Shown one piece after another: positions 50,101 to 56,847 of a stretch of 64,000 nt of DNA; the first letter of the stretch is position 1; each line of letters starts with the position of its first letter. The translations under genes were made by a program, and so were the position numbers. The stretch lies in NCBI GenBank assembly GCA_021811865.1, contig JAKAQB010000010.1:6400-70399 (forward strand). The letters run 5' to 3'. The DNA is from Actinomycetes bacterium (GTDB lineage: Bacteria > Actinomycetota > Acidimicrobiia > Acidimicrobiales > Palsa-688). The notes beneath the pieces are model-generated. The model saw nothing but the letters and a program-made list of their open reading frames with translations, made no database searches and had not been told where the DNA came from.

Positions 50101-50389
50101 CGGCGTCGCCCACGGCGAGCGGGTCCGGGTCGCCGGGGTCGTCACCCACCGGCAGCGTCCGGCGACGGCGGCGGGCATCACGTTCCTCAACCTCGAGGAT
50201 GAGACCGGGCTCATCAACGTCGTCTGCCACAAGGGGGTGTGGGCCAGGTACCGGCGGGCGGCCCGTGGGGCGCCGGCGCTCGTCATCGACGGTCGCCTCG
50301 AGCGTGGGGACGGGGTGGTCAACATCCTCGCCGCGCGGATCGAGGCGCTCGCCCTCGGTGCTGCCCTTCGGTCCCGGGATTTCCGCTGA
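47114..50389 (+). CDS. dnaE2: Error-prone DNA polymerase III alpha subunit DnaE2
   Basis: A 1,091-residue C-family polymerase. The PHP domain starts YAELHCHSNFSFLDG, followed by the palm with PPDIDVDIESGRREEV (catalytic aspartates), GIHSGGMVI, the fingers and a C-terminal OB-fold. DnaE2 rather than DnaE1 is indicated by the shorter length and by the SOS box. It copies damaged DNA with ImuA and ImuB, whose genes are 7 kb upstream with their own LexA box. A Gly/Arg-rich linker (49860-49920) is coded by GC-rich repeats. Confidence 0.96.
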   Translation: MAYAELHCHSNFSFLDGASHPEELVAEAARLGLEALALTDHDGMYGVVRFAEAAALVGMPTVFGAEVTLDLPAARPMGAGRAAPQRAGAADPEGSHVVVLARDPVGYTRLARALSVAHLEGGEKGRPTMDLTSLGAIGSGAVPDLAALHKPLQQVEGVADHWVVLTGCRKGTVPAALVEAGPGRAGAELARLQRALGRSNVVVELWDHGDPIDSARNDALVTLADRAGAGVVATNNVHYHRPDRRRLAAALAAVRARRSLDDMDGWLPAAGAAHLRSGAEQSRRFSRYPGVVEAAAELGRACAFDLRLVAPSLPPYPTPDGLSEMAFLRRLAEGGARRRYGPREAPDHPGAWAQIDHELAVIEQLGFPGYFLIVWDIVEFCRRHDIYCQGRGSAANSAVCFALGITKADAVRLGLLFERFLSAQRDGPPDIDVDIESGRREEVIQYVYSRYGRGCAAQVANVITYRPRSSVRDMGKALGAAPGQLDAWSKQIDAWGPLEATADHDIPAPVMALAHEVQHFPRHLGIHSGGMVICDRPVAEVCPVEWARMPGRSVLQWDKDDCASAGLVKFDLLGLGMLTVIHATVDHIAASTGEVVDLATIPQDDTVYEMLCRADSVGVFQVESRAQMATLPRLRPRNFYDLVVEVALIRPGPIQGGSVHPYIRRRNGKEPVTYLHPLLERSLAKTLGVPLFQEQLMQMAIDVAGFTPSEADQLRQAMGSKRSRERMERLRARLYSGMAERGITGEVADQIYGKLVAFANFGFPESHSVSFAYLVYASAWLKRHHPAAFTAGLLDGQPMGFWSPQTIVADARRHGVEVRGPDVNASGAKSRLEAGAVRLGLSYVRHIGDGLASSMSAGQPYAGVEDLVRRTGVTVPQAEALATAGALGCFGMSRRQALWVAGAAAQAGADLAVAVGGGGGGRTGGGGGRGRVARGRSARLAGLVTGMEPPPLPGMSPAETNRADLWATGLSPDSYPTELVRDALARAGVVTAGGLAGVAHGERVRVAGVVTHRQRPATAAGITFLNLEDETGLINVVCHKGVWARYRRAARGAPALVIDGRLERGDGVVNILAARIEALALGAALRSRDFR

Positions 50390-50539
50390 CTTCCCGCGGT
50401 CACGCGGTCAGCGGTCGCGGTGCTGGAGCGATCAGGCTGCCGGGGTCGCCTGGCCGGCGAGGAGCATGCCCTCGGCGGAGCGTGACCGAGGAGGCACGAC
50501 CAGGGGAGCAGTTGGGCCCCGGCTGGCAGGGAGCAACGC

Positions 50540-51046
50540 TCAGAACACGTGGTCGTGGTGATGGTGGTGGCGCCGACCCCGGCGCCGGGCGATCAGGTAG
50601 ATGACCCCGACCACGAGGAGCAGTGGCATGAGCCCGTGAGCCACGCCGATGGCCAGGCCGAAGGCGCCGCCGGCGACTGCCACCGCGCCGGCGATGACGA
50701 GCGGGGCGAGGAGCAGCAGGGCTATCACCCACAGGACGGGGTGGGAGCGACGGGGCATGGGAGCAACCTCCGGGTACATGGGTTGGTCGAGCGGGGGCAG
50801 GTCGGCGAGCAGGGGCTCGAGGTCCGCGCGGGTCTTGGCGGCGGCGGCCCGGCCCGCCCGGTCGTTGAGCTCGGCCTCGTCGAGGCGACCGTCGGCGAAG
50901 TGCTTGCAGAGGGCGTCGGTGACACGGGAGCGTTCGGCGTTGTCGATGCGGATCTGCGACGGGTGCACGCGGGGCGCACCGGGTTGGCGCGCCCCCCACC
51001 GCGGCGGCTGGGCGCCCCAGGAGCAGGGGTCGGAGGGGCAGGACAT
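50540..51046 (-). CDS. DUF1707 (SHOCT-like) membrane protein
   Basis: A 168-residue protein. The N-terminal DUF1707 domain (about residues 31-83) reads IRIDNAERSRVTDALCKHFADGRLDEAELNDRA-type sequence, common in actinobacterial envelope proteins. Two hydrophobic segments (about 103-128 and 135-152) and a basic/histidine tail RRHHHHHDH follow. A GGAGG precedes the ATG. It is the downstream partner of the PspC gene and may sense or signal envelope state. Confidence 0.82.
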   Translation of the reverse strand: MSCPSDPCSWGAQPPRWGARQPGAPRVHPSQIRIDNAERSRVTDALCKHFADGRLDEAELNDRAGRAAAAKTRADLEPLLADLPPLDQPMYPEVAPMPRRSHPVLWVIALLLLAPLVIAGAVAVAGGAFGLAIGVAHGLMPLLLVVGVIYLIARRRGRRHHHHHDHVF

Positions 51047-51059
51047 GGTGGCGCCTCCT

Positions 51060-51320
51060 TCAGGGCCGGCTCAGCCGGGCTATCAGGTCCTCGGCGATAG
51101 AGCTCGGAGCGTCGCCGGCGGGGATCAGCAGCCAGAGGGCGAGGTACAGGGGAACGGCGATCCCGCCCATCACGGCGAGCACCACGAAGGCGATGCGGAC
51201 CAGGAGCGGGTCCATGTCCAGGTGTTCGGCCAGGCCGGCGGCGACGCCGGCGACCATGCGGTGCGTGGTGCAGCGGCGGACCGTCCCGGTGGTGGGAGCG
51301 GTGAGCGGGTTGAGGGTCAT
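51060..51320 (-). CDS. PspC-domain membrane protein
   Basis: An 86-residue protein with the PspC domain: RMVAGVAAGLAEHLDMDPLLVRIAFVVLAVMGG-type segment and two membrane helices. PspC proteins signal membrane stress, in actinobacteria often together with a PspC-fused histidine kinase, which is the divergent gene here. ATG 51320 precedes the core directly. It lies 13 bases upstream of the DUF1707 gene, so both are probably one transcript. Confidence 0.88.
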   Translation of the reverse strand: MTLNPLTAPTTGTVRRCTTHRMVAGVAAGLAEHLDMDPLLVRIAFVVLAVMGGIAVPLYLALWLLIPAGDAPSSIAEDLIARLSRP

Positions 51321-51358
51321 GGCCAGATGGTCCACCCAGCCGGGCGGCGCCACCATCG

Positions 51359-51411
51359 GGGATGTCCCGGATCGTTCCCCGACGAGCGGAGGAGGTGCTC
51401 AGGGACATCCC
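51359..51411. promoter_or_regulatory. Pair of GGGAYRTCCC operator-like sites between divergent PspC and kinase genes
   Basis: GGGATGTCCC (51359-51368) and GGGACATCCC (51402-51411) are exact reverse complements of each other and each is near-palindromic (GGGA..TCCC). Their centres are 43 bases apart, about four helical turns. The second abuts the kinase start (ATG 51414), the first lies 38 bases from the PspC start. They are candidates for binding by the cognate NarL-type regulator encoded at 52910. Confidence 0.55.
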
Positions 51412-51413
51412 TC

Positions 51414-52913
51414 ATGGATCGTCTTGCCCCTTGGTGGGATCATCGAGGCATACCCGAGACCTTCGTTCCCCCGCCACCCCCGCCGCCCCCGCAACCCCCG
51501 TCGCCGCCGCCGGCCGGTCAGGAGCCGGCAGCCGGACGGCCCCGGCCGGCCGGACCGCCGTTGGGCCGCGGGTGGGATCACGCCTGCGGCGGGCCGGGAC
51601 CTTGGGCCGGCGGCGTGCTGTGGAGGGCGCACGACCGCCGGTGGCGCAGGCCGCGGCGCTCGGGCCCCCTGCGCCGCCGGCCCGGTGACGGGCTGCTCGG
51701 GGGCGTCGCCGCCGGCGTCGCCTCCCGGGTCGGCCTCGACCCCCTGGTGGTGCGGGCGATCTTCGTGGTCGCCGCCCTGGGCAGCGGCATCGGCCTCGCC
51801 GCCTACCTCGTCGGGTGGGTGGTCCTCCCCGCCGAGGGGGACGGCGAGGCAGGGAGCATCCTCTCCCGGGCCCGGTCCGACACCCAGGGGATCGCCCTGG
51901 TGATCGGGCTCGTGCCGCTGCTCGTCGTGGTGTTGTTGATGGCGTCGTTGCTCGGCACGCCGTGGCTCGGGTCGCTGGCATGGCCGATGCTGATCGCCGC
52001 TGCGGGGCTCATCCTCGTGTGGCGGGACGGCACCGACGCCGACCGGGCCCCGATGCGCCAGCTCGGCGAGCCTCTCGCCCGCTTCGGTGCCGGTCCCCAC
52101 GGCACGTGGCGGCGGGCGCTGGCCCGGATCATCCTCGGCGTCGCCGTCACCGTGGGTGGCGTGGCGGTCCTCACCCTCGGCCACGAGCGGGCCGTGATCC
52201 GACCGCTCGCCGGCGTGGCGGCGGTGCTCGGGGGGATCCTGGCCGTCTTCGGCCCGTGGTGGCTCAACCTGGCGCGCGAGCTGGCCAACGAGCGCAGGGC
52301 CCGCATGCGCGCCGAGGAGCGCGCCGAGCTCGCCAGCCGGGTCCACGACTCGGTGCTGCAGACATTGACGCTGATCCAGCGCCATGCCGAGGAGCCGCAG
52401 CGCGTGGCGCAGCTGGCGCGCAGCCAGGAGCGGGAGCTGCGGGCCTGGCTCTTCGAGGGCCGACCCCCCGGCGGCTTCGACGCCGGCGTGACCAGCCTGG
52501 GCGAGGCCCTGCGGCGTGTGCAGACCGACGTGGAAGAGGCCCACGACGTGCGCGTCGAGCTCGTGGCCGTCGGCGACGTGCCGCTCGACGACCGCCTCGA
52601 ACCTCTGGTCGCCGCAGCGAGGGAGGCCACCGTGAACGCCGCCAAGTGGTCGGGGGCGCCCGTCGTGTCGGTGTTCGCTGAAGTCGAGCCCGAGCAGGTG
52701 TCGGTGTTCGTCCGGGACAGAGGGGTGGGCTTCGACCGGGCGTCCGTCGGCGCCGACCGCAAGGGTGTCGCCGAGTCGATCGAGGGTCGGATGGCCCGCG
52801 CCGGCGGGCGCGCCGTGATCCGCAGCCGTCCGGGAGAGGGCACCGAAGTGGAGCTGCAGGCACCGCTGCCGGCCGCACGCCACCGGGCGCCGGCGCCCGG
52901 GGCGGCGCCGTGA
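51414..52913 (+). CDS. PspC-fused sensor histidine kinase
   Basis: A 499-residue kinase. A proline-rich N-terminus is followed by a PspC domain (about residues 95-150: GDGLLGGVAAGVASRVGLDPLVVRAI), four hydrophobic segments (150-290), a HisKA_3 box ASRVHDSVLQ with His311, and a HATPase domain including EATVNAAKWSG and RDRGVGFD. Kinases of this architecture (MacS/PspC-type) respond to envelope stress in actinobacteria. ATG 51414 was chosen because the pspC operator region would otherwise be coding. Its stop overlaps the regulator start as GTGA. Confidence 0.9.
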   Translation: MDRLAPWWDHRGIPETFVPPPPPPPPQPPSPPPAGQEPAAGRPRPAGPPLGRGWDHACGGPGPWAGGVLWRAHDRRWRRPRRSGPLRRRPGDGLLGGVAAGVASRVGLDPLVVRAIFVVAALGSGIGLAAYLVGWVVLPAEGDGEAGSILSRARSDTQGIALVIGLVPLLVVVLLMASLLGTPWLGSLAWPMLIAAAGLILVWRDGTDADRAPMRQLGEPLARFGAGPHGTWRRALARIILGVAVTVGGVAVLTLGHERAVIRPLAGVAAVLGGILAVFGPWWLNLARELANERRARMRAEERAELASRVHDSVLQTLTLIQRHAEEPQRVAQLARSQERELRAWLFEGRPPGGFDAGVTSLGEALRRVQTDVEEAHDVRVELVAVGDVPLDDRLEPLVAAAREATVNAAKWSGAPVVSVFAEVEPEQVSVFVRDRGVGFDRASVGADRKGVAESIEGRMARAGGRAVIRSRPGEGTEVELQAPLPAARHRAPAPGAAP

Positions 52914-53557
52914 CTCCCCGACCCCGGGTGGTGCTGGTCGACGATCACCACCTGTTCCGATCGGGGGTGCGAGCCGAGCTCGGCGACCGTGTCGAGGTGC
53001 TCGGTGAGGCCTCCGACGTGGAGGAGGCCATCGCCGTCGTCCTCGCCCAGCGCCCCGATGTGGTCATCCTCGACGTTCACCTCCCTTCGGGGGGAGGGCA
53101 GCTGGTGGTCGAGGAGGTGAAGCGCGTCGACTCCGAGGTGCGCTTCCTGGCGCTGTCGGTGTCCGACGCCCCCGAGGACGTCATCGCCGTGATCCGCGCC
53201 GGCGCCCGCGGTTACGTCACCAAGGCGATCTCAGCCGACGAGCTGGTCGACGCCGTCGTCCGCGTCGCCGGTGGGGACGCCGTGTTCTCGCCCCGGCTGG
53301 CCGGCTTCGTGCTCGACGCCTTCGCCGCCCTCCCGGGGGCTGCGCCCCCGGTGGACCCCGAGCTCGACCAGCTCTCGGCGCGCGAGCGCGAAGTCCTCCG
53401 TCTCATCGCCCGGGGCTACACCTACAAGGAGGTCGCCCGGGAGCTGTCGATCTCCATCAAGACGGTGGAGAGCCATGTGTCGGCCGTCCTGCGCAAGCTG
53501 CAGCTGTCCACCCGTCACCAGCTGAGCCGCTGGGCCGCCGAGCGCCGGTTGATCTAG
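52910..53557 (+). CDS. NarL-family response regulator (partner of the PspC kinase)
   Basis: A 215-residue regulator. The receiver domain has VLVDDHHLFRSGV, phospho-Asp55 in VILDVHLPSG and lysine in GYVTKAISADE. The LuxR-type helix-turn-helix is LSAREREVLRLIARGYTYKEVARELSISIKTVESHVSAVL (residues 155-195 in part). GTG 52910 overlaps the kinase stop. It probably autoregulates the divergent locus through the GGGAYRTCCC sites; that is inferred. Confidence 0.92.
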   Translation: MTPRPRVVLVDDHHLFRSGVRAELGDRVEVLGEASDVEEAIAVVLAQRPDVVILDVHLPSGGGQLVVEEVKRVDSEVRFLALSVSDAPEDVIAVIRAGARGYVTKAISADELVDAVVRVAGGDAVFSPRLAGFVLDAFAALPGAAPPVDPELDQLSAREREVLRLIARGYTYKEVARELSISIKTVESHVSAVLRKLQLSTRHQLSRWAAERRLI

Positions 53558-53569
53558 CCCTCGCTTGGC

Positions 53570-54715
53570 TCAGGGCCGGTTCCCGGTCACCCCCTGCTCG
53601 ACCGTGCCGGTGATGGTGAGGTGGTTCTGGGGCGTGCTCCAGATCCCCCAGCCCTCGTCGGTGATGACGTTGCCGACCAGCCGCACGCCCTCTTGGACAG
53701 GGGCCGCCGTGCCCTTGGGGGCACCGGGAGGGAGGCCGGCTGTGACCACGATCACCCCGGTGGGCTTCGGGACGTAGCCAGGGAGGTGCTCGAAGGGGGG
53801 CAGCCCGCCGTTGTCGCTCAGGAAGTTGTCCTCGATCAGGGTGCCGGAGACGACGTCGCCTGGCGCCAGCGAGTTCAGCACGATGCCCGGGGCCACGCTG
53901 CCTGTCGCCACGTTGCCGCGCACCACCGTCCCGGCGAGCTCGGTGTGGGGCATGTTGTCGGCGACGACGACGCCCTCCGCGTTGCCCACGCTCACGTTGT
54001 CGATGACCTGGTTGCCGGTGACGGCCTCACCCGCCACATGGGTGGACACGACGATCCCACAGCCGCGGGGGTTGTCAACGACGACGTTGCGCTCGACCAG
54101 GTTGTCCACGGCGGGGCGAGGCAGCCCGGCCCCGAGCGTGCCGGGGCTCTGGGCCCCGTCGTCGAAGACCCCGATGCCGCCCTCCCCCAGGTTGGCGACG
54201 ATGGTGTTGCCCTCGATCCTGGAGTGCGAGCTGCCGACCAGCTCGACCGCCTTGGCGTCCACGATGCAAGGGCCCGTCGGCTTGGCCGGGGGGAAGGGGC
54301 ACACGTCGGGATGGACGAGGTTCCCGGTCACCGTGCTGTCCTCGATGACCACGCCGTTGGCGTCCTGCACCAAGATGCCCTGGTCGGTAGCCCCCGTCAC
54401 CGTGGCGCCGCGGACCACGACGCCGACGGCCCCGGGGGGCACGTAGATGCCGATGTCGCAGCCGCTGGCCTCTACCGTCCCGCTGACGGTCTCATGGGAG
54501 TGCGCCACGAGCTTGGCCGTCAGCTTCGAGGCGCCGGCCGGGGTGCAGCCGCCCGACGAGGCGGCCCCGGCGCGGGCCACAGCCGCGTACGCCGCGCCGG
54601 GCGGGGCGCCGAGCAGGCTGGCGCCGCCGAGGAGCGCCGCCAAGACCCAGCCGGGCAGCCAAGGGCGCCCCCTACGAGACCTCCTGGTCGACATGACGGA
54701 TGTGCTGGTTGGCAT
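53570..54715 (-). CDS. Secreted right-handed beta-helix protein
   Basis: A protein of about 381 residues. A basic N-region and signal peptide (residues 10-45) lead to a parallel beta-helix (60-370) made of short turns such as GATVTGATDQGILVQDANGVVIEDSTVTGN-type sequence, each with an Asn/Gly ladder, as in pectate lyase/NosD-like repeats. No catalytic residues were recognised, so a carbohydrate-binding or structural function is most likely. ATG 54715 has AGGAAGG eight bases upstream; an ATG two codons earlier is only two bases from it. Confidence 0.8.
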   Translation of the reverse strand: MPTSTSVMSTRRSRRGRPWLPGWVLAALLGGASLLGAPPGAAYAAVARAGAASSGGCTPAGASKLTAKLVAHSHETVSGTVEASGCDIGIYVPPGAVGVVVRGATVTGATDQGILVQDANGVVIEDSTVTGNLVHPDVCPFPPAKPTGPCIVDAKAVELVGSSHSRIEGNTIVANLGEGGIGVFDDGAQSPGTLGAGLPRPAVDNLVERNVVVDNPRGCGIVVSTHVAGEAVTGNQVIDNVSVGNAEGVVVADNMPHTELAGTVVRGNVATGSVAPGIVLNSLAPGDVVSGTLIEDNFLSDNGGLPPFEHLPGYVPKPTGVIVVTAGLPPGAPKGTAAPVQEGVRLVGNVITDEGWGIWSTPQNHLTITGTVEQGVTGNRP

Positions 54716-55085
54716 ACCCATCCCCTTCCTACCCCTGAGCTCGACGTCATGCGATCAGCTCAACGTGGGGGACGGTACCACCCGTAGGGCTGACCCAGCA
54801 ACAGGTCTCATCACGGGCTTCTCCTGAGCCACGCCTTCGGCGCCACCAGCTCGGGAAGCGCCGGACGAACCCGCCTCAGCCCGGCGAGACGGGATGTTGA
54901 TCGGGCACCCCGAGGTAGCCACAAGGCGCCAGGGCCCCGCCCTTGCCATCCGGCAAGGCGCGCCTTGCCTCGCGGCGAGGAGAGACATGACCTCAGAGGG
55001 AGGGACTTCGCCACCTCGATTTCTTAGCCTTGGACATGGGGATGGGGAGAGCCTCCCCGAGAAAGAGAAGAAGGAGGCCAGCGGG
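54716..55085. other. Leader/intergenic region with competing hairpins
   Basis: A 370-base stretch that holds the beta-helix gene's promoter and the leader of the next small gene. Structure includes the CCTTGCC/GGCAAGG/CCTTGCC set at 54941-54969 and a second hairpin GGGGAG-AGC-CTCCCC near 55045-55060. A possible ATG at 54987 with AGGAG upstream would extend the next gene by 33 residues. Confidence 0.45.
54941..54969. repeat. Mutually exclusive hairpin set with an 18-base perfect palindrome
   Basis: CCTTGCC (54941-54947) can pair with GGCAAGG (54952-54958) across ATCC. The same GGCAAGG is the left half of the perfect palindrome GGCAAGGCGCGCCTTGCC (54952-54969). The two hairpins cannot form together, as in attenuators and riboswitch expression platforms. 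Confidence 0.65.
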
Positions 55086-55517
55086 ATGTCCACCACCACC
55101 ACCACCACCACCACCACCACTTGCGAAGACCCGGCTGTTGCACCGGCAAGGCCCAGGTCAGGCGCCCGGCAGAGGCTCGCGGTCCTCGCAGCCTCGCTCA
55201 CAGCGCTTGGCGCCCCGGCCGCCAGGCTCGCCGCGTGCTCGTCGTCGAATAGCACCGGAGAAGCTCATCAGGCCCAGAGGACGCCGACGAGCCAGGGCGG
55301 CGACGCGGTGGGGATGACCGCGATGCTGGCTGTGCTCCGTACCCGCTCCCATCTGGTGATCCTGGCCCTGTCGCTGGCGGCTCTGGCCGTCCTCGCGTTC
55401 GACGCCGCCACCGCCCTGCACGTGTTCTCGGCGGGGTGGACGGTCTCCCATCCCGATGGGACGGAGTTGGCGTACATAGGCGGCTGTTGGGGCGGTGGAG
55501 CGGTGATGGTGCCGTGA
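55086..55517 (+). CDS. Possible small membrane protein with polythreonine start (doubtful)
   Basis: A predicted 143-residue protein starting ATG 55086 after GGAGG with an eight-base spacing. It opens with MS and ten threonines coded by an ACC repeat, then has a serine-rich middle and one hydrophobic helix near residues 100-125 (LVILALSLAALAVLAF). No family was recognised. The ribosome binding site and the position of the helix support it; the lack of homology and the simple-sequence start argue against it. An in-frame ATG at 54987 with its own Shine-Dalgarno is the alternative start. Confidence 0.4.
   Translation: MSTTTTTTTTTTCEDPAVAPARPRSGARQRLAVLAASLTALGAPAARLAACSSSNSTGEAHQAQRTPTSQGGDAVGMTAMLAVLRTRSHLVILALSLAALAVLAFDAATALHVFSAGWTVSHPDGTELAYIGGCWGGGAVMVP
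55092..55118. repeat. Nine-unit ACC trinucleotide repeat
   Basis: Nine consecutive ACC codons (plus a final ACT) follow the proposed start codon. Being triplets, changes in copy number would alter length but not frame. Confidence 0.9.
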
Positions 55518-55543
55518 TCACGTAGGCCATGCCGGCCGCCCGC

Positions 55544-55549
55544 TACGGT
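55544..55549 (+). promoter_or_regulatory. -10 element TACGGT of a likely leaderless yfiH-family promoter
   Basis: TACGGT lies six bases before GTG 55556. Confidence 0.55.
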
Positions 55550-55555
55550 GGAGGG

Positions 55556-56368
55556 GTGGCGGCGACGCACACGATGGGGACCCGGGCGGGGATCCCGGTG
55601 CTCAGCTTCCCGTTGCTCGCCGGCCACCCCGTCGACGCCGTCGTGACCACTCGTGCCGGGGGCGTGTCCGAAGGCCCGTACGCCACGCTCAACCTCGGGC
55701 TGCACGTGGAGGACGAGGCGGACCGCGTGGTCGCCAACCGCGCCCGCGCCGCCGCCACGATCGGCTCGGCGCTCGAGGACCTGGTGTTCGCCAACCAGGT
55801 TCACGGCCGGATGGTCGCTGAGGTGTCCGGCGCCGACAGGGGGCGGGGCACGCTCAGCCCCGTCGACGCCATCGACGGCGTCGACGCCCTCGTGACCCAT
55901 GAGGCGGGTGTCGGCCTCGCCGTGCTCGTCGCCGACTGCGCCCCGATCCTGCTCTACGACGAGCGCACCCACGCCCTGGCTGCGGTCCACGCCGGCTGGC
56001 GGGGCGCCGTGGTGGGCGTGGCCGCCGCTGCCGTCGACGCGTTGGCGGCCGGTGGCGCACGCCGGGAGGATCTCGTCGCCGCCGTCGGCCCGGCCGTGCC
56101 CGCCGACCGCTACCAGGTGGGGGAGGAGGTGGCCGAGGCGGCCTCCGCCGCGTTTGGCTCCGACGCGGGGGAGGTGCTCTGGCCCGACGGGACCGGGCGG
56201 TGGCGGTTCGACGTGTGGGCCGCCAACGAGCGGGTCCTGGCCGGCGCCGGCGTCCCCGCTGCCAACGTCGTCACCGCCCGGGTGGGCACCGGAGGCGCTG
56301 GACCGTTCTTCAGCGACCGTGCGGCCCGGCCCTGCGGGCGGTTCGCGCTCCTCGCCGTGCTGCGCTGA
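55556..56368 (+). CDS. YfiH/PgeF-family purine nucleoside phosphorylase / peptidoglycan editing factor
   Basis: A 270-residue protein of the multicopper-oxidase-like laccase-domain family (DUF152, YfiH/YlmD). Visible are VVTTRAGGVSEGPYATLNLGLHV at the start, LVFANQVHG (histidine), LVADCAPILLYD (cysteine of the His-Cys-His zinc site), AAVHAGWRG (histidine) and a conserved GPAVPADRYQVG. Members act as purine nucleoside phosphorylases/adenosine deaminases and as peptidoglycan editing factors. In actinobacteria it usually lies near ftsZ and dcw genes; here it stands alone. GTG 55556 is supported by the -10 at six bases; ATG 55529 is an alternative. Confidence 0.9.
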   Translation: MAATHTMGTRAGIPVLSFPLLAGHPVDAVVTTRAGGVSEGPYATLNLGLHVEDEADRVVANRARAAATIGSALEDLVFANQVHGRMVAEVSGADRGRGTLSPVDAIDGVDALVTHEAGVGLAVLVADCAPILLYDERTHALAAVHAGWRGAVVGVAAAAVDALAAGGARREDLVAAVGPAVPADRYQVGEEVAEAASAAFGSDAGEVLWPDGTGRWRFDVWAANERVLAGAGVPAANVVTARVGTGGAGPFFSDRAARPCGRFALLAVLR

Positions 56369-56416
56369 CGGCGCTCGTCGCCCGCCCCCGCCCGCCGCCC
56401 CGCCCGCCCCGCCCGT

Positions 56417-56764
56417 TCAGCCGCCGATGCTCGCCGGCGTGCCGGTCTGGCGGAAGGCGGCCTCCAGCCTGGCGCGCACGTCGGCCATCGCCCGGTCCCA
56501 GTTGCGCTGGGGGGTCGCCGGTCGGCCGAGCCGCTCCAGGCGCACCCTGGTCACGCCCTCGGAGACGGCCAGCACCTGCACGGCCAGCTTCAGCCACCTC
56601 GAGCGGGGCCCGAGCAGCCAGCCGTCGATGGGATCCCCGCGCTGGGCGGTGCCACGAAGGTCGTCTTGCCACTTGACGCGGAAGCCCGCGCCGCCCAAGG
56701 TGGAGCGGACCCACTCGCAGGTCCACGCCGGCGCCCCGAACACCTCCAGTTCGACAGTGTCCAC
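56417..56764 (-). CDS. Hypothetical protein
   Basis: A 115-residue soluble protein starting GTG 56764, with a beta/alpha look: an initial strand VELEVFG, WTCEWVRSTL, and a C-terminal helix NWDRAMADVRARLEAAF. No family was recognised. TACACT lies six bases before the GTG on the minus strand, supporting a leaderless promoter and a real gene. It is convergent with the yfiH-family gene and divergent from the desaturase. Confidence 0.6.
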   Translation of the reverse strand: MDTVELEVFGAPAWTCEWVRSTLGGAGFRVKWQDDLRGTAQRGDPIDGWLLGPRSRWLKLAVQVLAVSEGVTRVRLERLGRPATPQRNWDRAMADVRARLEAAFRQTGTPASIGG

Positions 56765-56770
56765 GCGCGA

Positions 56771-56776
56771 AGTGTA
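56771..56776 (-). promoter_or_regulatory. -10 element TACACT of a likely leaderless promoter
   Basis: On the minus strand TACACT lies six bases before GTG 56764. Confidence 0.5.
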
Positions 56777-56847
56777 GAAGAATCGCTTACCGGCGGTCCC
56801 CTGAGGCCGGCGGCGCCTGGCCCGTTCTACGGGCAGAAACGAGGGTG

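Noticed and set aside
54755..55255. Minus-strand ORF with a polyvaline run
   Set aside because: It is the antisense of the ACC repeat, with no ribosome binding site and no hydrophobic pattern beyond that run.
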